This document shows, piece after piece, positions 27,060-36,065 of a stretch of DNA of 64,000 bases; position 1 is the stretch's first letter, and each line of letters begins with the position of its first letter. The stretch is from Massilia sp. erpn. Lineage in GTDB: Bacteria > Pseudomonadota > Gammaproteobacteria > Burkholderiales > Burkholderiaceae_D. The position numbers were made by a program, and so were the translations under genes. The stretch lies in assembly GCF_024400215.1 (NCBI RefSeq), contig NZ_CP053748.1:5828001-5892000 (forward strand). Reading direction: 5' to 3'. Below the pieces are notes generated by a model. It searched no databases. It was not told the origin of the DNA and saw nothing but the letters and a program-made list of their open reading frames with translations.

Positions 27060-27419
27060 TCAGGCCAGGCTTTTGCGGTAGGCGGCAATCAGATCCAGGG
27101 CATGGATGGGGATTTTGGCATAGGTATCCATGATTTTCGGATCGGCGGTTTGAAAGGCGTAAATGGAGCGGGATTCCATTTCAGCCAGCGTGCTCAGCGT
27201 CGAGATCAATTCCTGGCCGGTTTGCTCCACCTTGCTGCCCTTGCGGGTTGAAATATCCTTGCGAATCAAAGTCAGCAATTGCGGCAGCTCGGCCCTGGCG
27301 CTTTCGGACGGCAATAGAATCTCCCTGCCGTATTCGTTGATCAGTTGAGTCAAATTACTTTTGATTCTGGCCATATTGTAGATGAAATGGCCGACTTTTT
27401 CGTAACGTGCCTGATTCAT
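27060..27419 (-). CDS. hypothetical helical protein
   Basis: 119-residue all-helical protein (MNQARYEKVGHFIYNMARIK, then LTQLINEYGREILLP). AGGA precedes the start at 27419. No signal or membrane segment and no family recognised. It is convergent with the hydroxylase, 19 bases from its stop. The gene looks less GC-rich than those around it. Confidence 0.6.
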   Translation of the reverse strand: MNQARYEKVGHFIYNMARIKSNLTQLINEYGREILLPSESARAELPQLLTLIRKDISTRKGSKVEQTGQELISTLSTLAEMESRSIYAFQTADPKIMDTYAKIPIHALDLIAAYRKSLA

Positions 27420-27598
27420 GGTATGGTCCTGATTCGATTGATCGGGTGCACCTAGGGTAGCACCGGAAAAGCCGTGGAATATTCACGCTTTTTCACATAG
27501 CCATTATTTTGCGCTAGGTAGTTCTTATTCACTATCATAATTGGTATAGACGAATATCCCACACTGTGCGAAATCGGGGATGGCGGGAATTGAAGCGG

Positions 27599-28102
27599 CT
27601 ATCGGGAATTCAGCCATTTACGCAGCCGCGCCCGGGCATTGGCATAGGGCGAGGAGGTGTTGAACTGGATCATGCGGCCTTTGGGGTATTTTTCGTACCA
27701 GGGCGCGCCATAGAGGCTGGCGTCGGTTTCGCTTTCGACCAGGGCGGTGATGCGGGCTTTTACGTCGGCGAATTGCTGGAGTAAGGCGGGATAGTCGAGG
27801 CTGGAATAGTCGGCGTAGAATTTCTGCGCCAGACGGCCTAGTTCATTCCATTTGTAGCCGGTTTCGGGGAAATCGACAGGCATCCCTTGGGATTTGCGCT
27901 CGCACCATTTTAGAACCAGCTCATTCCAGCCTATCAGGTAGGACACTAGGTCGGCTACGCTCATTTGGCTGCCTTGGGCATGCCCTTCCATGGTTTTTTC
28001 TTGGGCGCGTTCAGGGGAAATGGCGGCGAGGTCGCTTGCCAGCTTCTGGTAGCTGCTGTCGATGGCGTCGAGTAATTGCTGGCGCGTTTGGGGGATGCTC
28101 AT
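27599..28102 (-). CDS. ClbS/DfsB family four-helix bundle protein
   Basis: 167-residue protein of the ClbS/DfsB (DUF1706) family: MSIPQTRQQLLDAIDSSYQK, SVADLVSYLIGWNELVLKW, PETGYKWNELGRLAQKFY and TSSPYANARARLRKWL. ClbS protects colibactin producers by hydrolysing the cyclopropane warhead; most relatives, as here, occur without a colibactin cluster and have unknown substrates. No biosynthetic genes are nearby. Confidence 0.8.
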   Translation of the reverse strand: MSIPQTRQQLLDAIDSSYQKLASDLAAISPERAQEKTMEGHAQGSQMSVADLVSYLIGWNELVLKWCERKSQGMPVDFPETGYKWNELGRLAQKFYADYSSLDYPALLQQFADVKARITALVESETDASLYGAPWYEKYPKGRMIQFNTSSPYANARARLRKWLNSR

Positions 28103-28174
28103 GGCTTCGTGCTCCGGGTTTAGCTGGCTAGAATAGCATTCTCTGGTTCTTAATTGTCTGTTTGGGGAGTTTAT

Positions 28175-28579
28175 ATGGGGGAGCCGATTCTGCCGCTTTC
28201 TTATCGCTGGTTTTTAGCGAAGGGATTGACGGATTGGGAGCCTTGGTATTTTGTGGATACGCTGGATTCTCTAAGCAATGGAGTCGATCTGGGGCGGAAT
28301 AGGTTTGCGGCGCAGGCTTTTGCGGCGGAGACGGGGGCGGATTTTGAGGTTTATCTATTTGCGCGAAGACAGGATATGGAGACTTTTGCGTTCTTTGCCG
28401 TAAGGGATGGGGTGGTTTTGGATCGGGTGGTTTCGATTCATTTGTCTTTTGCGGGGAGGCTGGAGCTTCCAACTCCTCTTCGGGTGGGGGATTTGGGGAT
28501 GAGTTTTACTGACTGGGTGGGGAACGTTTGTTTGAGGGATGCGGCGGAATTGATGGATGAGGGGGATTTGCTGGGGTGA
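28175..28579 (+). CDS. hypothetical protein with atypical codon use
   Basis: 134-residue protein beginning MGEPILPLSYRWFLAKGL. It contains VLDRVVSIHLSF and WVGNVCLRDAAELM. No family recognised; length and layout would suit a small immunity-type protein, but that is a guess. The ATG at 28175 follows GGGGAG; an upstream TTG at 28154 is less likely. The coding strand is rich in G and T with many TTT, TTG and GGG codons, unlike its neighbours, hinting at recent transfer. Confidence 0.6.
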   Translation: MGEPILPLSYRWFLAKGLTDWEPWYFVDTLDSLSNGVDLGRNRFAAQAFAAETGADFEVYLFARRQDMETFAFFAVRDGVVLDRVVSIHLSFAGRLELPTPLRVGDLGMSFTDWVGNVCLRDAAELMDEGDLLG

Positions 28580-28634
28580 GGGGTTTTTTGCTGGCATTTG
28601 TGGATGCGCTGGCTTTTTCTATAGTGGGGGTGGG

Positions 28635-28765
28635 TGCGAGCGCGCAGCGCTCGCAAGGCCGCCCCGCTGGGGCGGCAATTGGGCGATTCGGTCGCGTCCC
28701 GCGACCGCGCGACCGCCTGCAGGCGGATCGCTTTCGAATCCCACACGCGAGCCCTCAGGGCTCGC
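28635..28765. repeat. array of five GC-rich hairpins, four with 3-base loops
   Basis: Successive inverted repeats: 28635-28655 (stem TGCGAGCGC, loop GCA), 28658-28676 (stem GCCGCCCC, loop GCT), 28689-28707 (stem CGGTCGCG, loop TCC), 28709-28731 (stem around CCGCCT, one bulge) and 28747-28765 (stem GCGAGCCC, loop TCA). The stems differ in sequence. The array lies between an odd gene and tRNA-Ser and codes for nothing convincing. Confidence 0.85.
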
Positions 28766-28776
28766 TCCTTTCCGTC
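28733..28776 (+). pseudogene. tRNA-Ser 3' fragment interrupted by a hairpin
   Basis: TTCGAATCCCAC and CCTTTCCG from the T-arm and acceptor of the tRNA-Ser genes appear here in the opposite orientation, separated by the 28747-28765 hairpin. Together with the terminator and the real tRNA 3' end they form a large imperfect inverted repeat. No anticodon part is recognisable. Confidence 0.5.
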
Positions 28777-28779
28777 AGC

Positions 28780-28810
28780 AAAAAAAAACCGCCTGAAGGC
28801 GGTTTATTTT
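28780..28810 (-). terminator. terminator of downstream tRNA-Ser copy
   Basis: Stem AAACCGCCT/AGGCGGTTT with U-run on the minus strand (eight or more T), directly after the 3' end of the tRNA at 28815-28905. Confidence 0.85.
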
Positions 28811-28814
28811 TTAC

Positions 28815-28905
28815 TGGCGGAAAGGGTGGGATTCGAACCCACGGTACACCAAAGATGTACACTGGATTTCGAGTCCAGCGCATTCGACCACTCTGCCACC
28901 TTTCC
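28815..28905 (-). tRNA. tRNA-Ser(CGA), copy 2
   Basis: 91 bases including encoded CCA. On the minus strand: acceptor GGAAAGG/CCTTTCC, anticodon stem-loop CTGGA-CTCGAAA-TCCAG giving anticodon CGA (codon UCG), a long variable arm, and T-loop GGGTTCGAATCCC. Identical to the copy at 28995-29085. Confidence 0.95.
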
Positions 28906-28952
28906 TTGTGTATGTGATCTGGAGGATTTGATTACCCTCTCACTTATATATG

Positions 28953-28984
28953 AAAAAAGCCCGCATTTTATTGCGGGCTTTTCT
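28953..28984 (-). terminator. terminator of upstream tRNA-Ser copy
   Basis: Stem GCCCGCA/TGCGGGC flanked by A and T runs, placed between the two tRNA copies, so each tRNA has its own terminator. Confidence 0.85.
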
Positions 28985-28994
28985 CTTTATCCTT

Positions 28995-29085
28995 TGGCGG
29001 AAAGGGTGGGATTCGAACCCACGGTACACCAAAGATGTACACTGGATTTCGAGTCCAGCGCATTCGACCACTCTGCCACCTTTCC
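28995..29085 (-). tRNA. tRNA-Ser(CGA), copy 1
   Basis: Exact duplicate of the tRNA at 28815-28905, including CCA, with unrelated flanking bases on both sides. It lies 94 bases downstream of serS on the same strand, so it could be transcribed from the serS promoter or its own. Confidence 0.95.
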
Positions 29086-29179
29086 TTTTCTCGCTACTAG
29101 CGTTGCGAGAGACCAAGATTATAGCAGGCTTTCTTGAAAACGGAAGGGGGTTTGCTGCATTTCCCCTTCTTCATTTTCA

Positions 29180-30484
<1,305 letters not shown>

Positions 30485-30556
30485 CTATGTCCAAAAGCGC
30501 AATTGTACCAAGACGACGCCACTTCTTTCGAGTTTTACGCCCTGCGGCGTGCTGCT

Positions 30557-30766
30557 TCAGATCAGGGCGGCTTTTTCGGCGGCGCTCAGGCGTTTGGCGC
30601 TGACCACAACCACGTCCATCGCGGCGGGAGCGGCGGCGACGGTGGCGATCGCGCTATTGCCGGCGGCTACTGGCAGCGGACGCTTTTCGGTCATGCCACC
30701 GGCGGCAGCGACGGCAACGGCAGCAGCGACCAGGAAGATGGCTTCGATGTTTTTCAGTGCGTTCAT
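30557..30766 (-). CDS. small exported Ala-rich protein
   Basis: 69-residue protein with a hydrophobic leader (NIEAIFLVAAAVAVAAAGG) and an Ala/Val-rich remainder ending SAKRLSAAEKAALI. AAGGAG precedes the ATG at 30766. It may be a secreted or membrane-anchored peptide; no family recognised. Confidence 0.6.
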   Translation of the reverse strand: MNALKNIEAIFLVAAAVAVAAAGGMTEKRPLPVAAGNSAIATVAAAPAAMDVVVVSAKRLSAAEKAALI

Positions 30767-30954
30767 GATGTTCTCCTTGAGTTCAGTGGGGTGCTTCGGC
30801 TTGTTGATTACTGCTTGCATGGTTCCACTGTAGCTAAAGGCTCCCTGGCCCGCGATGGGCTTGCGACGAAGCGCAGAAAAACCGGGATGAAATGCTGAAA
30901 ATCCGCGCCGGACACCGGACGGACAGCGCGGACAAAGGCGTATGCCCCGTGGTT

Positions 30955-32400
30955 TCAGGCGCGCAGGGCTTGCGGGGCGTCGGACTGGCGCCGCGCCAGC
31001 TCGCCCAGGCGCATGACGGCGCGTTCGATATCGTCACTCCAGGGATTGCCGCAGTTCAGGCGCAGGCAATTGGAGAACTTGCCGGAGGCCGAGAACAGCG
31101 GCCCCGGCACGAAGGCGATGCCCTGCCCTATCGCGGCCTGGTGCAGCAGGAGCGAGTCCACCTGTTCCGGCATCTGTATCCACAGCACGAAGCCGCCCTG
31201 CGGTTCGGAAATGGAGCACTCGGCGGGAAAATGGGCATGCACCGCGTCCGACATGCGGGCGATACGCTGCGACAGCACGCGTCGCATCTTGCGCACCTGG
31301 ACCTCATAGCTGCTGCCGTTCAGGAAGTCGGCCAGCACGGCCTGGAAGAACTGGCTGCTGGAGCCGCTCGACACCATCTTCAGCAGCGTGATCTCCTGCG
31401 CAAAACGGCCCGCCGCCACATAACCCACGCGCGAAGCCGGCGTCACCGCCTTGGAAAAGGATGAGCACAGCAGCACATTGCCGCTGCTGTCGTAAGCCTT
31501 CACCGGGCGCGGGCGCTCGGCCGTGAAGCACAAGTCGCCGTACACATCGTCCTCGATCAGCGGCACATTGTGCTTGGCCAGCAGATTGGCCAGACGCTGC
31601 TTGCTTTCCTCCGGCATGATGCAGCCCAGCGGGTTATTCGCATTCGGAATGAAGAGGCAGGCCTGCACCAGGCCCGCATTCAAGGCCAGCTCCAGCGCAT
31701 CGATGGACGGGCCGGTTTTCGGGTGGGTGGGGATTTCCAGCGCCTTCATGCCCAGGCTTTCCACCAGCTGCAGCAGCACGAAATAGGTGGCCGATTCGAG
31801 CGCGATGGTGTCGCCCGGCTTGGCGACGGCGCGCAGGCACAGGCTGATCGCTTCGGTACAGGAACTGGTGACGACGATTTCGGCGGCGTCGATACGCCCC
31901 CAGTCCAGCGCCCGGCGCAGGATGTGGCGGGTAAACGACGGCTCATTGGTCTCGTAGCAGCTTACCCTGCTGAGCAGGGCCGGTTCGCGCCGCGCCACGC
32001 TGGCCACCGCCTTTTGCATGCGTTTGATGGGCAGCAGCTCGTCGGGCGGCCAGGCGGAACCCAATTGCACCATCTGCGGCGCTTCGTTCGCCTTCAGCAC
32101 CCGCATCAGCAGGCTGTTGATGCCGACGAAAGCAGCCTCCTGCAAATCCGGCTGCACTGCCGGCAGCGCCAGCAAGCGGGCGCGGTGCCGCACATAGTAA
32201 CCGGCCTGCGGACGCGCCTCGACCTGGCCCCGGTCCTCCATCAGGCGCAAGGCTTGCAATACCGTACTGACGGACAGGCGCTTTTGCTGCGCCAGCTGGC
32301 GGATCGACGGCAGCCGGTCACCAGGCACAAAGACGCGCCGGGCGATCAGATCGGCCAGCTCATTGGCCAATTGTTCGTACAGATTGATTTGCGATGACAT
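30955..32400 (-). CDS. MocR/PdxR-type regulator (GntR HTH + aminotransferase domain)
   Basis: 481-residue regulator with an N-terminal GntR winged helix (NLYEQLANELADLIARRVFV, RLPSIRQLAQQKRLSVSTV) fused to an aminotransferase-I fold. The PLP-binding Lys is in CSSFSKAVTPASRVGY. Such proteins sense PLP or an amino-acid aldimine. The start at 32400 (MSSQINLYEQ) matches the family; the longer frame adds unrelated sequence. It is divergent from the DUF2917 gene, a possible target. Confidence 0.9.
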   Translation of the reverse strand: MSSQINLYEQLANELADLIARRVFVPGDRLPSIRQLAQQKRLSVSTVLQALRLMEDRGQVEARPQAGYYVRHRARLLALPAVQPDLQEAAFVGINSLLMRVLKANEAPQMVQLGSAWPPDELLPIKRMQKAVASVARREPALLSRVSCYETNEPSFTRHILRRALDWGRIDAAEIVVTSSCTEAISLCLRAVAKPGDTIALESATYFVLLQLVESLGMKALEIPTHPKTGPSIDALELALNAGLVQACLFIPNANNPLGCIMPEESKQRLANLLAKHNVPLIEDDVYGDLCFTAERPRPVKAYDSSGNVLLCSSFSKAVTPASRVGYVAAGRFAQEITLLKMVSSGSSSQFFQAVLADFLNGSSYEVQVRKMRRVLSQRIARMSDAVHAHFPAECSISEPQGGFVLWIQMPEQVDSLLLHQAAIGQGIAFVPGPLFSASGKFSNCLRLNCGNPWSDDIERAVMRLGELARRQSDAPQALRA

Positions 32401-32574
32401 TTTCTTATTGTGGCCCTGCCCTTCCGCCGCAGACAGGTACAACGCCATCATTTTTCGACCAGCACAGTTTAGCCCACATACCACTGTACCCATAACAATT
32501 TCGCCACGCTGCATCTGTTATGGACACGGGCCCGCCGCTATGCTGGAACCATGATGAACCAGGGAGAAACGCTC

Positions 32575-32898
32575 ATGAAACAGACAGCCGCCGAATACGC
32601 GCTGCGGGAAAATCAGCCGCTGCGCCTGGACGATGCCGGTGGCAGGCTGGTGGAATGCCTGTCCGGCGTGGCGTGGATCACGGCTTATGGCCAGCACACC
32701 GATTTCCTGCTGCGCCCCGGCCAGAGCTTCCTGGTGCCGAACGATGGCCTGACGCTGGTCGAAGCCATCGTCGAATGCCACGTGCGCATCAGCGCGCCCG
32801 ACAGCGCCAGCTGGCTGCAGCACGCGGCCCGCTACGGCCAAGCGCGCATGGGCGAAGCCATGGACCGGCTGCGCCAAAGCCTGCAACCGGCGGCTTAA
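32575..32898 (+). CDS. DUF2917 domain protein
   Basis: 107-residue protein with a small cupin-like DUF2917 domain (PLRLDDAGGRLVECLSGVAWIT, DFLLRPGQSFLVP). The family is frequent in Burkholderiales and often sits beside LysR or MocR regulators; its function is unknown. GGGAGAA precedes the ATG at 32575. It is divergent from the MocR gene and convergent with the hydrolase. Confidence 0.8.
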   Translation: MKQTAAEYALRENQPLRLDDAGGRLVECLSGVAWITAYGQHTDFLLRPGQSFLVPNDGLTLVEAIVECHVRISAPDSASWLQHAARYGQARMGEAMDRLRQSLQPAA

Positions 32899-32916
32899 GC
32901 GCTACGGCGTGCCACC

Positions 32917-33714
32917 TCAATCGGCGGCGGCGCTCTCCGCCAGCCACTTCAGCACGGCCGCATTGAACTCCTCGCGCTTGCCGAGCATGACCCAATGGCC
33001 GGTATCGAAGGCCAGCGCCTTGCTGTGCGGCTTGCCGTTCAGCGCATCCGCCCACGTGGCGGAGTGGAACATGAAGGGTTTGCGCGTGCCGTAGGCGAAC
33101 AGCAGCGGAACCGTGGGCTTGAACGGCACGGAATCGCGGTAGCCGCCGGTCCAAACCGCATGGTAGGGATAGTTCATCGCCGCGCCGATGTGGGCTGGGT
33201 CGGCCGGCACCTTCATCTTGCGCGCCATATTGCGCGTCATATCGTCGCCGGTGGAGCCGCCGATTTTCCAGGCGGCGGCCAGCCACAATTGGTAGAATAG
33301 GATGCCCAGCTTGGCGCGCCAGCCCAATGTGGCGGTGTGCGCGCGCGAACCGGCGTCGCCGATCTCCACGCCGACAATGCGCGACACCAGCTGCGGATGG
33401 CGCATATAGAACTGATAACCGAACACGCAGCCCCAGTCATGCAGCATCAGGATCACCTTGCGGTCGGGACTGACCTGGCGCACGATATTGAGGAAGATGG
33501 CCATCAGCTCGTCCAGCGACCAGGAACGCGTGGGCTGGCTTAGATCGTAGCCCGGTAGCGTGAAACGCGCGCAGCGGTAATGCGCTTTCAGCGCGGCGAC
33601 CTGGCCGTCCCACAGCTTGAGCGTATCGGGCCAGCCATGGATCATCACGATAGTCTCCGCGCCCTCGCCCTCCACCACCACCTCGATCCCATCCACCGTT
33701 AAGCGCTGCTCCAT
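32917..33714 (-). CDS. alpha/beta hydrolase, epoxide hydrolase-like
   Basis: 265-residue alpha/beta hydrolase with oxyanion motif HGWPDT (about 26-31) and nucleophile elbow MLHDWGCVFG, in which Asp replaces the usual Ser. That Asp is typical of epoxide hydrolases and haloalkane dehalogenases. The catalytic His is in FDTGHWVML near the C-terminus. Substrate unknown. It is divergent from the GntR regulator. Confidence 0.85.
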   Translation of the reverse strand: MEQRLTVDGIEVVVEGEGAETIVMIHGWPDTLKLWDGQVAALKAHYRCARFTLPGYDLSQPTRSWSLDELMAIFLNIVRQVSPDRKVILMLHDWGCVFGYQFYMRHPQLVSRIVGVEIGDAGSRAHTATLGWRAKLGILFYQLWLAAAWKIGGSTGDDMTRNMARKMKVPADPAHIGAAMNYPYHAVWTGGYRDSVPFKPTVPLLFAYGTRKPFMFHSATWADALNGKPHSKALAFDTGHWVMLGKREEFNAAVLKWLAESAAAD

Positions 33715-33867
33715 CCTGTCACCCGTCCCCTTACAAAGTTGTCAGCAGCTTATCCTCTCCCCCACACCGCTGTCCAGCGCCGGCACGCAGAACAGCCACG
33801 CGCCGGCCGGCGCGAATATAGGATTGGCGGCATGGCAAATATATGGTTGCCACGGTATCATTGAGCA

Positions 33868-34575
33868 ATGAATACGCGTAGCGCAGAAGCCGAAGAAAAG
33901 CAAAACTCCGGGGCGAGTTCCTACGAGATCGCCAACCATATCGCCGAGGCCATCGCGGCGCGCAAGCTGCCACCGGGGACCAAGCTGCGCGAGGAGGCGC
34001 TGTCGCGCTTGTATGCGGTCAGCCGCACCAAGATCCGCGCGGCGCTGCTGATCCTGTCGAAGGACAAGCTGATCGATATGGTGCCGGACAAGGGCGCTTT
34101 CGTCAGCCAGCCCAGCGAGAAAGAGTCGCGCGAAATCTTCGCGGCGCGCCGCATCATCGAAGCGGCGCTGGCGCGCGAGTTCGTGGCGAAGGCGCGGCCG
34201 GCCGATTACAAGCTGCTGGAGAAGCATCTGCAGGCCGAGCGCGAATCGCTCCATGGCGACAATTCCAAGATCCGCGCCCAGCTGCTGGGCGACTTCCATG
34301 TGCTGCTGGCCGAGGTGGTGGGCAACCAGGTGCTGCTGGAAATCCTCAGCGAACTGGTGGCGCGCAGCTCCCTCATCACCATGCTGTACCAGTCCGAGCG
34401 CGATGCGGCCTGTTCATCCAAGGAACACGCGGACTTCCTGCTGGCGGCGCGTTCCGGCGATGCCGACAAGGCGGCCAGCGTGATGCTGGCCCACCTGCAT
34501 CATGTGGAGGCAGCCCTGGTGTTTGCGCCGAACAGCAGTGCGACCAAGGACCTGGTCACGGCCCTGCTGAAGTAA
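33868..34575 (+). CDS. GntR-family regulator, FCD domain
   Basis: 235-residue regulator with a GntR winged helix (SYEIANHIAEAIAARKLPPG, LSRLYAVSRTKIRAALLILS) and an all-helical FCD ligand domain containing metal-binding His residues (LGDFHVLLAEVVGN, HADFLLAA, HLHHVEAAL). It ends two bases before the stop of the convergent 8-oxoguanine deaminase, so it may control purine use here, possibly with the permease downstream. Confidence 0.88.
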   Translation: MNTRSAEAEEKQNSGASSYEIANHIAEAIAARKLPPGTKLREEALSRLYAVSRTKIRAALLILSKDKLIDMVPDKGAFVSQPSEKESREIFAARRIIEAALAREFVAKARPADYKLLEKHLQAERESLHGDNSKIRAQLLGDFHVLLAEVVGNQVLLEILSELVARSSLITMLYQSERDAACSSKEHADFLLAARSGDADKAASVMLAHLHHVEAALVFAPNSSATKDLVTALLK

Positions 34576-34576
34576 G

Positions 34577-35950
34577 TCATAGCGGACGGCTGCCCGCCGC
34601 CAGTGCCAGCTGCCGCGCCAGACGGTTGTGGCGTTCGATCACCAGCGGCAGATCCACCGTCTGCAATTGTCCGTCGCGCACCACCACCTTGCCGTTGATG
34701 ATGCTGTGCGAAACCTGCGAGGGCGTGCAGAACACCAGCGCCGCCACCGGGTCGTGCAAGGCGCCGGCAAAGCCGATCTGGTCGAGCTGGAACAGCACGA
34801 TGTCGGCCGCCATGCCCGGCTTCAGCGCGCCGATATCGTCGCGGTTCAGCACCTTGGCGCCGCCCAGCGTGGCCAGTTCCAGCGCCTCGCGCGCCGTCAT
34901 CGCGTCCGGCCCGAAGCCGACACGCTGCAGCAGCATGGCCTGGCGCGCCTCGCCCAGCATATGGCCCGCGTCGTTGGAGGCGCAGCCATCCACGCCCAGG
35001 CCCACCGGCACGCCATGCGCCCGCATCTTGCCGATCGGCGCAATGCCGGAGGCCAGCCGCATATTCGAGCAGGGACAGTGCGCCACGCCGGTGCCCGTGC
35101 GGCCAAAGAGCTGGATGCCGTGGTCGTCCAGCTGCACGCAGTGCGCGTGCCAGACATCGTGTCCCACCCAGCCGCAATCCTCGGCATACTGGGCGGGCGT
35201 CATATTGAATTTCTCGCGGCTATAGGCGATGTCGTTGACGTTTTCCGCCAGGTGGGTGTGCAGCGACACGCCATGGCTGCGCGCCAGCGCCGCCGCCTCC
35301 TTCATCAGATCGCGCGAAACGGAGAACGGCGAGCATGGCGCCACCACGATGCGCTGCATGGCATAGCGTTCGGCGTCGTGGTAAGTCTCGATCAGGCGCT
35401 GCGTATCGCGCAGGATGGCCCCCTCCTCTTCCACCACGCTGTCCGGCGGCAGCCCGCCTTTCGACTGGCCCACGCTCATGGAGCCGCGCGCCGCGTGGAA
35501 GCGCATGCCGATTTCGCGCGCAGCCTCGATGCTGTCTTCCAGCCGGCAATCATTGGGGTAGATATAGAGGTGGTCGCTGCTGGTGGTGCAGCCGCTCAGG
35601 ATCAGTTCCGACATCGCCGTCAATGCCGAGGCATGCACCATCTCGGCCGTCAAGTTCGACCAGATCGGATACAGATTGGTCAGCCAGTTGAACAGTTCCC
35701 CGTTCTGCGCGGCCGGGATCACCCGCGTCAGGCTCTGGTACATATGGTGGTGGGTGTTCACCAGCCCTGGCAGCACCACATGGCGCGAGGCGTCGATGAT
35801 CTCGTCGGCCGCTTGCGGCAATTCGGCCATCGGTCCGACCTGGGCAATCACATTATCGCGGATGAAAACGCCGCCATCGGCGATTTCGCGGCGCTGCTCG
35901 TCCATGGTGACGACAACGCGCGCATTCTTGATCAGTAGGGTTTTAGTCAT
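34577..35950 (-). CDS. 8-oxoguanine deaminase / amidohydrolase
   Basis: 457-residue amidohydrolase of the guanine/8-oxoguanine deaminase and AtzC-like group. Metal and substrate motifs: LPGLVNTHHHMYQS, SLHTHLAENVNDIAYSREKF, VWHAHCVQLDD and VGLGVDGCASND. The overall layout and the neighbouring purine permease favour 8-oxoguanine deaminase (8-oxoguanine to urate). The start at 35950 (MTKTLLIKNARVV) is the natural one. The gene is followed 3' by the convergent GntR regulator and preceded 5' by the permease gene on the same strand. Confidence 0.8.
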   Translation of the reverse strand: MTKTLLIKNARVVVTMDEQRREIADGGVFIRDNVIAQVGPMAELPQAADEIIDASRHVVLPGLVNTHHHMYQSLTRVIPAAQNGELFNWLTNLYPIWSNLTAEMVHASALTAMSELILSGCTTSSDHLYIYPNDCRLEDSIEAAREIGMRFHAARGSMSVGQSKGGLPPDSVVEEEGAILRDTQRLIETYHDAERYAMQRIVVAPCSPFSVSRDLMKEAAALARSHGVSLHTHLAENVNDIAYSREKFNMTPAQYAEDCGWVGHDVWHAHCVQLDDHGIQLFGRTGTGVAHCPCSNMRLASGIAPIGKMRAHGVPVGLGVDGCASNDAGHMLGEARQAMLLQRVGFGPDAMTAREALELATLGGAKVLNRDDIGALKPGMAADIVLFQLDQIGFAGALHDPVAALVFCTPSQVSHSIINGKVVVRDGQLQTVDLPLVIERHNRLARQLALAAGSRPL

Positions 35951-36065
35951 TGGTCTGAAATGATAAAACGCTGCGGAAACAATGCCGGGCATTGCGGAAA
36001 CAGCATGGAAAGCGCCAGCCATCGCTGGCCGGCGCGGGGATGCGATACTACTGCGGCTGGCGGAT

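Noticed and set aside
28635..28765. CRISPR array
   Set aside because: Hairpin units differ in sequence and there are no constant repeats or spacers.
28634..29137. 167-residue plus-strand frame with a repeated ERVGFEPTVHQRCTLDFE
   Set aside because: It is the antisense of the two tRNA-Ser genes; this peptide is a well-known false annotation.
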